A stretch of 64,000 bases of DNA from NCBI GenBank assembly GCA_017792345.1, contig CP051228.1:3130148-3194147 (forward strand). The letters are read 5' to 3'. The translations under genes were made by a program, and so were the position numbers. Below the pieces are notes generated by a model. The model worked only from the letters and a program-made list of their open reading frames with translations. It made no database searches and was not told the DNA's origin. The stretch is from Mesoflavibacter sp. (GTDB lineage Bacteria; Pseudomonadota; Alphaproteobacteria; UBA8366; Aestuariispiraceae). Below, in pieces: positions 6,496 through 15,276 of this stretch (its first letter is position 1; every line of letters starts with the position of its first letter).

Positions 6496-8517
6496 ATGCC
6501 GACATTCGCGACGGACTATCTGGAACAGTTCGCGGGTCTCTTCATCGATCCGACAAAGCGGATTTTTGTCGGCTATCTGGTCGCCGCGGCGCTGATCGGT
6601 TTCGCCGTCCTCTGGTGGCGCACACGCCGGTCGCCCCGATCGCTGATCGGGCATCTCTTCCGAAGATCGGTTTGGCTGTCCGGATCGTCCAAGGCCGATT
6701 TCCGGCTTTTCGCGATCAATCAGGGCATCATGATGGGGCTCGCGCCCCGGCTGCTGTCGACCCTTACGGTCGCGACCCTGTTGTTCGAAACCCTGCATGT
6801 CTGGTTCGCGGGCCGCCCGGCGGTCTGGACCGGCGCGCCGGTCTGGGCGGTGGCGATCCTATTCACGCTGAGCCAGTTTCTCGCCGACGATGCCTCGAAA
6901 TATCTTCTGCACCGATGGCTGCACCGCTGGCCGGTCCTATGGGCCTTCCACAAGGTGCATCACTCGGCCGAAACGCTGACGCCGTTCACGGTGTTCCGGA
7001 CCCATCCGGTGGAGGGGCTGCTTTTCGCGCTGAGGTCGGCGCTCAGTCAGGCGGTTTGCGTGGCCGTATTCGTCTTCTTCTTCGGTGACAGGGCGACACT
7101 GACGACGGTGCTGGGGGCCAATGTCTTCCTGTTCGCCTTCAATGCGATGGGCGCGAATTTGCGTCATTCCCATGTGCCCTTCTCCTATCCGGCCTGGCTG
7201 GAGCGCGTGTTGATCTCGCCGCGCCAGCATCAGATCCACCATTCCGACGCCGTCCGGCATTTCGACCGGAATTTCGGCGCGGCCCTGGCGGTATGGGATT
7301 GGATCGGCGGCACTCTGCATGTGTCCGCCGCGCGGGAACGCATCCGTTTCGGCCTCGGCGACGGCGCAATGGTTGATCACCGGCTTCGCGCCCTCTACCT
7401 CTCTCCCTTCGCGGAGGCGGCGCATTGCCTCCGCGCGTATATGTCCAAAGGATGGATTGCGATGCAAAATCTGGTTACGACCCGCGCCCTGTCCGCGTTC
7501 CGGCTGGGACTCGCGTTGACCGCCGCGGTGGCGGCGCTGCTGCTTCTCTCCCCGGCGCGCGCGGCGGCGGAGCAGGAACTGAACATCTATTCCCATCGCC
7601 AGCCCTTCCTGATCGAACCGTTCATCGAGGCCTATACCGCCCAGACCGGCACGAAGATCAATATCGTCTATGCCTCCAAAGGACTGGCGCAGCGGCTGCA
7701 GGCGGAGGGCGAGTTGAGCCCGGCCGATGTGATCCTGACCGTCGATATCGCGCGCCTGAGCGTCTATGCCGACAAGGATCTGCTGGCCCCGGTCGAGTCC
7801 GACATTCTGGCGAAAAGCGTGCCGGAACATCTGCGCGACCCCGGCAATCGCTGGTTCGCCTTTTCCAAACGCGCGCGCATCTTCGCGGTCCGCAAGGGGC
7901 TGGAAGACTTGGACAAGCTGAAATCCTACGAGGATCTGGCGTCGGAAACCTGGCAGGGCCGGGTCTGCTCGCGCCCCGGCAGCCATGTCTATAACCGGGC
8001 CCTGATCGCATCGATGATCCATGCCGATGGCGAGGAAGCCGCCCAGGCCTGGGCCCAGGGCGTGGTCGACAATCTGGCCCGCCGGCCGCAGGGCGACGAC
8101 CGCGCGCAGGTCAAGGCGATCTTCGAAGGCGTCTGCGATGTCGCGATCATCAACAACTACTATTTCGGCAAGCTGAAATCCTCTGAATCGCCGGAACACC
8201 GCGAATGGGCGGAGGCCGCCGAACTGGTTTTCCCCAATCAGGACGGGCGCGGCACCCATGTGAACATCTCCGGCGGCGGCGTCGCGATCCATTCCAAGAA
8301 CAAGGACGAGGCCGTCCGCTTCCTGGAATTCCTGGTCTCCGAAGAGGCGCAGCGGCTTTACGGGGAAGTCAATTACGAGTATCCGGTAAATCCGGACGTG
8401 CCGGCTTCCGAGGAATTGCAGTCCTGGGGCGCGTTCAAAGAGGATGACATGCCGATTTCGCGGATCGCGGAATTGGCGCCTCAGGCGCAGATGATCATTG
8501 ATCGGGTAGGATGGTAG
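6496..8517 (+). CDS. In-frame ORF joining a sterol-desaturase-family protein to a ferric-iron binding protein
   Basis: One 673-codon frame with no internal stop. Residues 1-315 are a fatty-acid-hydroxylase/sterol-desaturase domain: several membrane segments and the di-iron His clusters H139-RWL-H143, H152-KV-H155-H156, H224/H226 and H245-QI-H248-H249. From M323 onward the sequence is a complete class I periplasmic binding protein with its own signal peptide. The desaturase C-terminus (DHRLRALYLSP) looks complete before the junction, so the parts are two ordinary proteins joined by about 10 residues. Either this is a real fusion that signal peptidase could separate, or two genes lost a stop, or there is a sequencing error. 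The ribosome site AAAGGA before 7462 argues that the second part is also started independently. Confidence 0.7.
   Translation: MPTFATDYLEQFAGLFIDPTKRIFVGYLVAAALIGFAVLWWRTRRSPRSLIGHLFRRSVWLSGSSKADFRLFAINQGIMMGLAPRLLSTLTVATLLFETLHVWFAGRPAVWTGAPVWAVAILFTLSQFLADDASKYLLHRWLHRWPVLWAFHKVHHSAETLTPFTVFRTHPVEGLLFALRSALSQAVCVAVFVFFFGDRATLTTVLGANVFLFAFNAMGANLRHSHVPFSYPAWLERVLISPRQHQIHHSDAVRHFDRNFGAALAVWDWIGGTLHVSAARERIRFGLGDGAMVDHRLRALYLSPFAEAAHCLRAYMSKGWIAMQNLVTTRALSAFRLGLALTAAVAALLLLSPARAAAEQELNIYSHRQPFLIEPFIEAYTAQTGTKINIVYASKGLAQRLQAEGELSPADVILTVDIARLSVYADKDLLAPVESDILAKSVPEHLRDPGNRWFAFSKRARIFAVRKGLEDLDKLKSYEDLASETWQGRVCSRPGSHVYNRALIASMIHADGEEAAQAWAQGVVDNLARRPQGDDRAQVKAIFEGVCDVAIINNYYFGKLKSSESPEHREWAEAAELVFPNQDGRGTHVNISGGGVAIHSKNKDEAVRFLEFLVSEEAQRLYGEVNYEYPVNPDVPASEELQSWGAFKEDDMPISRIAELAPQAQMIIDRVGW
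7410..7435 (+). other. Hairpin at the desaturase / iron-binding-protein junction
   Basis: CGCGGAGGC (7410-7418) and GCCTCCGCG (7427-7435) form a perfect 9-bp stem with an 8-base loop. It lies 26 bases before the internal start at 7462. There is no T-run, so it is more likely an intercistronic processing or stability element than a terminator. Confidence 0.55.
7462..8517 (+). CDS. Fe(3+) ABC transporter substrate-binding protein (internal start)
   Basis: 351 aa if started at ATG 7462, which has AAAGGA 10 bases upstream. The signal peptide runs to about SPARA, then AAEQELNIYSHRQPFLIEPF opens the mature domain, as in FbpA/FutA/SfuA proteins. The tandem tyrosines in INNYYFGKL match the Tyr pair that binds ferric iron in FbpA. 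GTHVNISGGGVA and ALRFLEFL-like VRFLEFLVSEEAQ are also family features. It delivers iron to the permease encoded next, whose start overlaps its stop by 7 bases (ATGGTAG). The ATPase subunit is not in the window. See the 6496-8517 entry for the in-frame connection to the upstream gene. Confidence 0.85.
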   Translation: MQNLVTTRALSAFRLGLALTAAVAALLLLSPARAAAEQELNIYSHRQPFLIEPFIEAYTAQTGTKINIVYASKGLAQRLQAEGELSPADVILTVDIARLSVYADKDLLAPVESDILAKSVPEHLRDPGNRWFAFSKRARIFAVRKGLEDLDKLKSYEDLASETWQGRVCSRPGSHVYNRALIASMIHADGEEAAQAWAQGVVDNLARRPQGDDRAQVKAIFEGVCDVAIINNYYFGKLKSSESPEHREWAEAAELVFPNQDGRGTHVNISGGGVAIHSKNKDEAVRFLEFLVSEEAQRLYGEVNYEYPVNPDVPASEELQSWGAFKEDDMPISRIAELAPQAQMIIDRVGW

Positions 8518-10184
8518 ACACACCGGCGGACACCAGCGTTTTACGCGGCACCCGATCCCGGGGCGCCGCGTGGTCCTGGGCCGCCATCCTGCTTTGCCTG
8601 GTTTGTATTACGCCGATCCTGTTCGTCTTCGTCGCAGCCACCGGGGACGCGGAAGGTTTGTGGGGCCATCTCTTCGAGACGGTTCTGCCGCGCTATGTGG
8701 CGAATACGCTGGGCCTGATGGTCGGGGTGGCACTGGTCGCACTGGGGTTCGGTATTCCCGGAGCCTGGGCGGTATCCCGTTATCGGTTCCCGGGACGGCG
8801 GCTGTTCGAATGGATGCTGCTGCTGCCCGCGGCGGTCCCGGCCTATCTGATCGCCTATACCTATACCGACTTCCTGGAATATGCCGGGCCGGTGCAGGGG
8901 GGCCTGCGTGACCTGTTCGGGTGGTCCAGCGCCCGCGATTACTGGTTCCCGGAAATCCGCTCTTTGGAAGGCGCCTCGCTGGTCATGGGCGCGGTGCTGT
9001 ATCCCTATGTCTATCTGATGGCGCGCACCGCCTTTACCTTGACCCCGGCATCGTTGTTCGAGGCCGGTCGCCTGGCCAACCGCAACCTGTTCTGGTCGGT
9101 CGGATTGCCGATCGCGCGGCCGGCGATCGTCGCCGGTTTGGCGCTGGTGCTGATGGAAACGATTTCGGATTTCGGCACGGTCGAGTATTTCGCGGTCGAG
9201 ACGCTGACGCTCGGCATTTTCAATGTCTGGCTGGGCATGAACAACCTGCCCGCCGCGGCGCAGATCGCCTGTCTGGCCTTCTTCTTCATCCTGGCCCTGC
9301 TGATCCTGGAGCGTTACGCCCGGTCCCGGCGGCAATATTCGGATACCGGCCGCAAGGCGGTGGCGCAGACCGCCATCCAACCCGGTCCGGCCGGCACGGC
9401 CTGGTGTCTGGCGGCGTGTCTGATCCCGATCGTCGTGGGATTCGTCGTGCCGGTCGGGGTGTTGTTGAGTTTCGTCCTGCGCGGCTATTCCCTGTCGCTG
9501 GAAGACGCGGCACTGGATGCGGTCCTGAACTCCCTGCTGATCTCGGGGGTGACCGCCACAACGGTCATGGCGGTCGCGGCGCTGATCGTCTTCGTTTCGG
9601 TCTATCGCGGCGGGCGCTGGATGCGCATCCTGGCGGCGATGGCGGCTGTCGGCTATGCCTTTCCGGGCACGATCCTGGCGATCGGCGTCGTTACCGCCGT
9701 CGGGGCGCTGGATTCAGGCATTTCCACCTCGGTGGAGGCGCTGACCGGGGTGCCGTCCGGCGCGTTATTGTCCAGCGGGATTGGCCTGGTGCTCTTCGCT
9801 TGCGCCGTCCGCTTCATGGCCGTCGGTTATGGTGCGATCACCACCGGCGTTCAGCGCCTGCCGCCGAACATGATGAATGCCAGCCGGGTTCTGGGGCATG
9901 GCTTCGCCAGCAGCTTCCGCCATGTCATCCTGCCGCTGGTGCGCACCTCCATCCTGGCGGGCGGCATGTTGGTCTTCGTCGATGTGATGAAGGAACTGCC
10001 GATGACCCTGCTGTTGCGGCCCTTCAATTTCGAAACCATGGCGACCCATGTCTATCAATACGCCAAGGATGAGCTTTTGGAGGAAGCGGCGCTGCCGGCG
10101 TTGATGATCGTCGTCGCCGGGATCGGGCCTGTTATCCTGATGAATGCCGCGCTGCGCCGGATTGGGGCGGGCAGGGGCGGCTGA
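8511..10184 (+). CDS. Ferric-iron ABC transporter permease, FbpB type
   Basis: 557 aa made of two tandem permease halves, about 12 membrane helices in all, the normal FbpB/SfuB length. Each half has an EAA-type cytoplasmic loop that contacts the ATPase: AGRLANRNLFWSVGLPIARP in the first and ASRVLGHGFASSFRHVILPL in the second. FVDVMKELPMTLLLRPF is a hallmark of this subfamily. It takes iron from the binding protein encoded immediately upstream, with which it is translationally coupled. No ATP-binding gene follows; the neighbour is on the opposite strand, so the ATPase must be encoded elsewhere. Confidence 0.92.
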   Translation: MVDTPADTSVLRGTRSRGAAWSWAAILLCLVCITPILFVFVAATGDAEGLWGHLFETVLPRYVANTLGLMVGVALVALGFGIPGAWAVSRYRFPGRRLFEWMLLLPAAVPAYLIAYTYTDFLEYAGPVQGGLRDLFGWSSARDYWFPEIRSLEGASLVMGAVLYPYVYLMARTAFTLTPASLFEAGRLANRNLFWSVGLPIARPAIVAGLALVLMETISDFGTVEYFAVETLTLGIFNVWLGMNNLPAAAQIACLAFFFILALLILERYARSRRQYSDTGRKAVAQTAIQPGPAGTAWCLAACLIPIVVGFVVPVGVLLSFVLRGYSLSLEDAALDAVLNSLLISGVTATTVMAVAALIVFVSVYRGGRWMRILAAMAAVGYAFPGTILAIGVVTAVGALDSGISTSVEALTGVPSGALLSSGIGLVLFACAVRFMAVGYGAITTGVQRLPPNMMNASRVLGHGFASSFRHVILPLVRTSILAGGMLVFVDVMKELPMTLLLRPFNFETMATHVYQYAKDELLEEAALPALMIVVAGIGPVILMNAALRRIGAGRGG

Positions 10185-10207
10185 TCCCGCTTACCGACCG
10201 CCCCCGC

Positions 10208-11425
10208 TTACAGACCGCCAAGAAATTCCAGCAGATAGCCCCGGTCTTCCCGCGACAGGTTGACGAAGGCCTGGCGCGCCCGCGCCGCCGCGCCGCCATG
10301 CCACAGGATCGCCTCCTCCGCGCCGCGCGCCCGGCCGTCATGCAGCAGCGGCGCGCGCGGATCGTCCGCCAGAACCGCGCCCAGGCCCCATAGCGGCGCG
10401 GTCCGCCATTCATCGCTGGCCGCCGCGCCTTCCGGCAGGCCGTCGTCCAGACCTTCGCCCATCCGGTGGCGGCGCAGGTCGCTATAGGCCGTGATCCGTT
10501 CCGGTCCGGTGCGCAGCGCGATTTCCGGCTTATGACAGCCGCCGCAGCCGATCTTCATGAACAGCATTTCGCCCTTGCCATTCCGGTGTTGCGACAGGTC
10601 CGGCGGCGGCAGCAATTCGGTGAACAGCGTCAGGGACATCAACCGGACACCACCGGCCTCGTTCCGGTTCCCGCCGCAGGGTTCCGGGGCGGGCGGGCAG
10701 ATCGGGTCGGGGAAGAACAGGTTGGTGACACCCATATCCTGGGACAGGGCCGAGGCGTTCTGCATCGCCAGGCTAGGCATCGCTGCCTTCCAACCGAAAC
10801 GGCCTGTATCGTCGGGACCCGGTACCGCATGGGCGAATTTCCCGACCCCGTGCAGCGGTTGGGCGACTCGGATCGACCAGCGCGCGTCCGGGCCCGGATC
10901 CGGCGTGATGGTCAGGTCCGGCCGGCGCAGTTCATAGGGCGTTCCGTCCGGATACCGGCCCTTCTCATAGCGCCAGGTCAGGGACAATTCCGCCTCGGGC
11001 TTCATGCCGGGGATGGCGCGATCCTGAATCTGCTGGCCATAGAGGGGATGCGGTTCGACCGAGCCGTCCTCGCCGACCACGCCGATGCGGACCAGGGCGG
11101 TCAGGAAATTCTCCCCCGGCCCGCCGGGCGGCTTCCCGCGGCCGCCGGCACTATGGCAGGAGGCGCAGGAGATGCGGTTATAGAGCGGGCCAAGCCCCTC
11201 CAGATTGTCCGGCCCATCGGTCCCGGACGGCCGCCAATGGCCGTTGAAGATCAAGCGGCCCGTCTCATAGGCGGCGCGCAGATCGGGGCCGATTCCATCC
11301 GGCGGGGCCAGCGGATCGGCGGGGCGCGTTTGGGCGGCGGCGGACCCGCCAATGGCACAAGTCAGGATCAGGAAAAGGACGGTAAGGAAACGCGGCACGG
11401 GTCTCGTCTCGAATACGCCGGACAT
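10208..11425 (-). CDS. Di-haem oxidoreductase (DUF1111 / DHOR-like) c-type cytochrome
   Basis: 405 aa with an N-terminal signal peptide (to about residue 31, SAAAQ). There are two haem c sites, C87-ASC-H91 and C294-GGC-H298, plus the late WRTAPLWGLG and LHDGRA motifs of the DUF1111 'thiol oxidoreductase' family, distant relatives of MauG/di-haem peroxidases. It acts in the periplasm; the substrate is not known. Family members often sit beside imelysin genes in iron-regulated clusters. Here it faces the ferric transporter genes, 23 bp from the permease stop, which supports an iron link. No imelysin gene is in the window. It follows putA on the same strand after 50 bp, but function suggests separate control. 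Confidence 0.85.
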   Translation of the reverse strand: MSGVFETRPVPRFLTVLFLILTCAIGGSAAAQTRPADPLAPPDGIGPDLRAAYETGRLIFNGHWRPSGTDGPDNLEGLGPLYNRISCASCHSAGGRGKPPGGPGENFLTALVRIGVVGEDGSVEPHPLYGQQIQDRAIPGMKPEAELSLTWRYEKGRYPDGTPYELRRPDLTITPDPGPDARWSIRVAQPLHGVGKFAHAVPGPDDTGRFGWKAAMPSLAMQNASALSQDMGVTNLFFPDPICPPAPEPCGGNRNEAGGVRLMSLTLFTELLPPPDLSQHRNGKGEMLFMKIGCGGCHKPEIALRTGPERITAYSDLRRHRMGEGLDDGLPEGAAASDEWRTAPLWGLGAVLADDPRAPLLHDGRARGAEEAILWHGGAAARARQAFVNLSREDRGYLLEFLGGL

Positions 11426-11475
11426 AAGAATGCCGGCCGCGCCGCGTTCCTTCCTTTTCCGTGAAGGCCTCTACA

Positions 11476-14400
11476 TCAGGCCTCCAAAGTCATCAGGGAC
11501 GCGTTGCCGCCGGCGGCGGTGGTGTCGATCGAGATCGTGCGCTCTGCAGCGAAACGATGCAAGTATCGCGGTCCCCCCGCTTTCGGGCCGGTGCCGCTGA
11601 GACCTTCGCCGCCGAAGGGCTGAACCCCGACGATGGCGCCGATCTGGTTGCGGTTCACATAGGCATTGCCGACCTTCAGGCGGCGCAGCACGCGGGCGAC
11701 CGTGTCGTCGATCCGGCTGTGCAGGGCGCAGGTCAGGCCGTATCCGGTGGCGTTGATCGCGTCGACAACGGCATCCAGTTCATGCGACTTGAACCGCACG
11801 ATATGCAGAATCGGGCCGAAATGTTCGCGGTCCAGCGTGTCGATGCCGGAGATTTCGAACGCGGTCGGCGCGACGAAAGTCCCCTTGTCGCAGGCGGTGC
11901 CAAGCGGCGTTTCCCCGACCAGTTTCGCGGATTTCTTCAATTCCGCGATATGCGCGTTCAGGGCGGCCTTGGCCTCCGAATCGATGACCGGGCCGACATC
12001 GGTCGACATCCAGGCCGGGTCGCCGACCCGCAATTCTTTCATCGCACCGGCGATCATGGCGATCTGCTTGTCGGCCACGTCTTCCTGAACGAACAGGCAG
12101 CGCAGGGCAGAGCAGCGCTGACCCGCGCTTTGGAAGGACGAGATTACGACATCGCGCGTGACCTGTTCCGGCAGGGCGGAGCTGTCGACGATCATCGCAT
12201 TCTGGCCGCCGGTTTCGGCGATCAGCGGGACGATCGGGCCGTCGCGTTCCGCCAGCTTGCGGTTGATCAGCCGCGCCGTGTCGGTCGATCCGGTGAAGGC
12301 GACCCCGCCCAGGCGCGGGTCGGACAAGAGCGCGTTGCCGATGGTCGGTCCGTCGCCGGGCAGCAGGTGCAGGGCATCGACCGGCACCCCGGCGGCATGC
12401 ATCAGCTTCACCGCCTCATAGGCGATCAGCGGCGTCTGTTCCGCCGGTTTGGCCAGCACGGCGTTGCCCGCCGCCAGCGCGGCCGAAACCTGCCCGGTGA
12501 AGATCGCCAGCGGGAAGTTCCAGGGCGAGATGCACAGGAAGACGCCGCGTCCATGCAGGGCGATCGTGTCGATTTCGCCGGTCGGGCTGGGCAGGATTGT
12601 CGGTTCGGCGAATTCCATCCGCGCGCGGGCGGCGTAATAGCGCAGGAAGTCGACCGCTTCGCGCAGTTCGGCGATGGCGTCGTTCAGGGTCTTGCCAGCC
12701 TCGCGCATGACGATGGCCATCAGGCGGGATCCGTGTTCTTCGTAAAGATCGGCGGCCCGTTCCAGGGCGGCAGCGCGGTCATTGGCCGGCGTGTCGTCCC
12801 ACAGCGGATGGGCGCGCAAGGCGCGTTCGAAGGCTTCCTTGGCAGTGTCGGCCGTGGCATCCGTCACTTCGCCGATGCGGCGGCCGCGGTCGGCGGGAGC
12901 ATAGACAGCACGCGTCTCGCCCTTCACCGGCGCGCCGCCGACCAGCGGCGCGGCCAGCCATGGTTCATTCGACGCCCGTGCCATGCCGTCGCGCAGGCGC
13001 AGCAGGGTCGGCGCGTCGGTGACGTCATGGCCTTCGGAGTTGCGGCGGCCCTCGCCGAACAGTGCTTCCGGCATCGGGATCTGCGGGTGGCGCACCGGGT
13101 TCAGGCGCTCCGCCTCGCGCAGCGGGTCCGACACGATCTCGGCGATCGGCAGCTTCTCGTCCACGATGCGGTTCACGAAGCTGGTATTCGCGCCGTTCTC
13201 CAGCAGGCGACGGACCAGATAGGCCAGCAGATCCTCATGGCTGCCGACCGGGGCATAGATGCGCACCGGGTAGCCGCCGCTGCCCGCCTTGCCGACGACC
13301 TGATCGTATAGCGCGTCGCCCATCCCGTGCAGGCGCTGATATTCGAAATCGCTGCGGTTCCCGGCCATTTCCGCGATGGCGGACAGCGTATGGGCGTTGT
13401 GGGTCGCGAAACAGGGATAGAAGGCTTCCTGTTCTTCCAGCAGCAACCGCGCGCAGGCCAGATAGGAGACATCGGTCGACACCTTGCGGGTGAAGACGGG
13501 ATAATCCGCCAGGCCCAGTTCCTGGGCGCGCTTGATCTCGGTATCCCAATAAGCGCCCTTCACCAGGCGCACCATCAGCCGCCGCTTGGTGCGTTTCGCC
13601 AGATCGGCGAGCCATTCGATCAGCGGATAGGCGCGTTTCTGATAGGCCTGGACCGCCAGGCCCAGCCCGTTCCAGCCGGCCAGGGACGGGTCGGCCGCCA
13701 CGGCCTCGATCACGTCCATGGAGATATCCAGACGGTCGGCTTCCTCCGCATCGATGCACAGGCCGATATCGTATTCCTTGGCCTTGCGGCACAGGTCGAT
13801 GACGCGCGGCGTCAGTTCAGCGAAGACGCGGTCTTCATGCCCGAATTCATAACGCGGATGCAGGGCGGACAGCTTGACGGAAATGCCCGGCGCCTCGATC
13901 ACGCCGCGCCCTTTGGCAGCCTTGCCGATCCGGTCGATGGCGTCGGCATAGGATTTGAAGTACCGCTCGGCATCCTTCATCGTCCGGGCGGCCTCGCCCA
14001 GCATGTCATAGGAATAGCGGTAGCCCCGGCTTTCGAAATTCTTCGCCCGGTCCAGCGCCTCGTCGATCTTGCGGCCCATGACGAACTGGCGGCCCATGAC
14101 GCGCATGGCCTGGGTGACGGCTTGGCGGATGACCGGCTCGCCGGAACGGTGGACCAGCTTGCGCATCGTCGTGCGCCAGTCGCGGTCGCCGCCCTGTTCG
14201 TCGACATTGACGACCCGGCCGGTCAGCATCAGCGCCCAGGTCGACGCGTTGACGAACCAGCTCTCGGAGTGGCCCAGATGGGATTCCCAGTTGGCGCCGC
14301 CGATCTTGTCCTTGATCAGCGCGTCGGCGGTGTCCGCGTCGGGGATGCGCAGCAGCGCCTCGGCCATGCACATCAGGACGACGCCTTCGCGGGACGACAG

Positions 14401-14637
14401 CTCGTATTCATGCATGAAAGCGTCGATGCCCGACGACTTGACCCGATCCTTGCGGACTTCGACGACCAATTGCCGCGCGCGCTCTTCGATCCGGTCACGG
14501 GCCGACGCGCTGAGATTGGCCTGGGACAGGCGTGCTTCGACGCAATCGGGCTCGTCCATGCGATAGGCATCGCGGACAGCGGCGCGCAATTCGGAAACGG
14601 AGGCGTGGCGTTTGGCTTGGTCGTCGGTCAACAACAT
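11476..14637 (-). CDS. putA: Bifunctional proline dehydrogenase / L-glutamate gamma-semialdehyde dehydrogenase
   Basis: 1053 aa from ATG 14637, preferred over the ATG at 14652 because GGGAG lies 8 bases before it. The FAD-dependent proline dehydrogenase barrel (roughly 170-450) has SVKLSALHPRYEF, FATHNAHT and YQRLHGMGDALYDQV. The NAD-dependent aldehyde dehydrogenase half (about 540-1010) has SPWNFPLAIFTGQ, AFTGSTDTARL, the catalytic Glu in IAETGGQNAM, and Cys842 in SAGQRCSAL. Together they convert proline to glutamate, channelling the intermediate. There is no ribbon-helix-helix DNA-binding domain, so unlike E. coli PutA it cannot repress its own gene. The divergent Lrp-type gene is the likely regulator. 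Confidence 0.95.
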   Translation of the reverse strand: MLLTDDQAKRHASVSELRAAVRDAYRMDEPDCVEARLSQANLSASARDRIEERARQLVVEVRKDRVKSSGIDAFMHEYELSSREGVVLMCMAEALLRIPDADTADALIKDKIGGANWESHLGHSESWFVNASTWALMLTGRVVNVDEQGGDRDWRTTMRKLVHRSGEPVIRQAVTQAMRVMGRQFVMGRKIDEALDRAKNFESRGYRYSYDMLGEAARTMKDAERYFKSYADAIDRIGKAAKGRGVIEAPGISVKLSALHPRYEFGHEDRVFAELTPRVIDLCRKAKEYDIGLCIDAEEADRLDISMDVIEAVAADPSLAGWNGLGLAVQAYQKRAYPLIEWLADLAKRTKRRLMVRLVKGAYWDTEIKRAQELGLADYPVFTRKVSTDVSYLACARLLLEEQEAFYPCFATHNAHTLSAIAEMAGNRSDFEYQRLHGMGDALYDQVVGKAGSGGYPVRIYAPVGSHEDLLAYLVRRLLENGANTSFVNRIVDEKLPIAEIVSDPLREAERLNPVRHPQIPMPEALFGEGRRNSEGHDVTDAPTLLRLRDGMARASNEPWLAAPLVGGAPVKGETRAVYAPADRGRRIGEVTDATADTAKEAFERALRAHPLWDDTPANDRAAALERAADLYEEHGSRLMAIVMREAGKTLNDAIAELREAVDFLRYYAARARMEFAEPTILPSPTGEIDTIALHGRGVFLCISPWNFPLAIFTGQVSAALAAGNAVLAKPAEQTPLIAYEAVKLMHAAGVPVDALHLLPGDGPTIGNALLSDPRLGGVAFTGSTDTARLINRKLAERDGPIVPLIAETGGQNAMIVDSSALPEQVTRDVVISSFQSAGQRCSALRCLFVQEDVADKQIAMIAGAMKELRVGDPAWMSTDVGPVIDSEAKAALNAHIAELKKSAKLVGETPLGTACDKGTFVAPTAFEISGIDTLDREHFGPILHIVRFKSHELDAVVDAINATGYGLTCALHSRIDDTVARVLRRLKVGNAYVNRNQIGAIVGVQPFGGEGLSGTGPKAGGPRYLHRFAAERTISIDTTAAGGNASLMTLEA

Positions 14638-14760
14638 GTCGAGGTCTCCCATCAATCGGACGGGCGGAATCTACGCCGAAATCAGCCGAATGTGCTTCTG
14701 ATTTTCGGATTTAAACGATATATCCTGCAGTCAAACGTCATTTTGGTAGTGAGTTATGCT
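14638..14760. promoter_or_regulatory. Divergent putA / Lrp-regulator control region
   Basis: This 123-bp gap separates the two divergent starts. Bases 14695-14760 are clearly AT-rich against the background and contain the palindrome GATATATC (14717-14724). Lrp/PutR-type proteins bind AT-rich, weakly symmetric sites in such gaps. The exact operator cannot be assigned by eye. Confidence 0.45.
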
Positions 14761-15243
14761 ATGAATGCCGACCCGGCACGCCCGCTTGACCGTATTGACC
14801 GCAACATCCTGCGCGCCCTGCAGGCCGATGGGCGGCTGACCAATGTCGCCCTGGCGAAGCAGGTCAACCTGTCCCCGACACCCTGTCTGGAGCGGGTGCG
14901 GCGGCTGGAGCGGGAAGGCTTCATTCGCGGCTATGCGGCCCGGCTGGACCCGATGCGGCTGGACGCCGGGCTGACCGTCTTCGTCCAAGTCACCTTGGAC
15001 CGGACCACCAGCGATATCTTCGATCAGTTCCGCGATGCCGTGACCGATGTGCCGGGCATCGCCGAATGTCACATGGTCGCCGGCGGATTCGATTACCTGC
15101 TGAAAGTTCGCGCCAAGGACATGGACGCCTTCCGCCGGTTCCTGGGCGATGTGCTGAACGGTCTGCCGGGCGTGATCTCGACGGCCACCTATGTCGCGAT
15201 GGAAACGGTGAAAGAAGGCGATGCGGTACCGATACCCGGATGA
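14761..15243 (+). CDS. Lrp/AsnC-family regulator, probable proline-responsive activator of putA
   Basis: 160 aa from ATG 14761; the frame is open upstream but only mirrors putA. The helix-turn-helix (LDRIDRNILRALQADGRLTNVALAKQ, then LSPTPCLERVRRLE) is at residues 8-55. The RAM ligand-binding domain follows, with GIAECHMVAGGFDYLLKVRAKD. It is the right size for Lrp and opens with the LDRIDRNIL pattern of PutR/BkdR-type members. In several alphaproteobacteria an Lrp-type protein divergent from putA activates it when proline is present. That role is inferred here from family and position. Confidence 0.88.
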   Translation: MNADPARPLDRIDRNILRALQADGRLTNVALAKQVNLSPTPCLERVRRLEREGFIRGYAARLDPMRLDAGLTVFVQVTLDRTTSDIFDQFRDAVTDVPGIAECHMVAGGFDYLLKVRAKDMDAFRRFLGDVLNGLPGVISTATYVAMETVKEGDAVPIPG

Positions 15244-15276
15244 CGATGGGCGTGAAGCGCTGTATCGTCCGGCGCC

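Noticed and set aside
11461-13311. Long open frame on the plus strand opposite putA (similar ones lie opposite dxs at 28337-30055, and opposite the asnB-like gene at 14731-17109)
   Set aside because: These mirror strong real genes codon for codon, are rich in Arg/Gln/His, lack known motifs, and are expected in GC-rich DNA.
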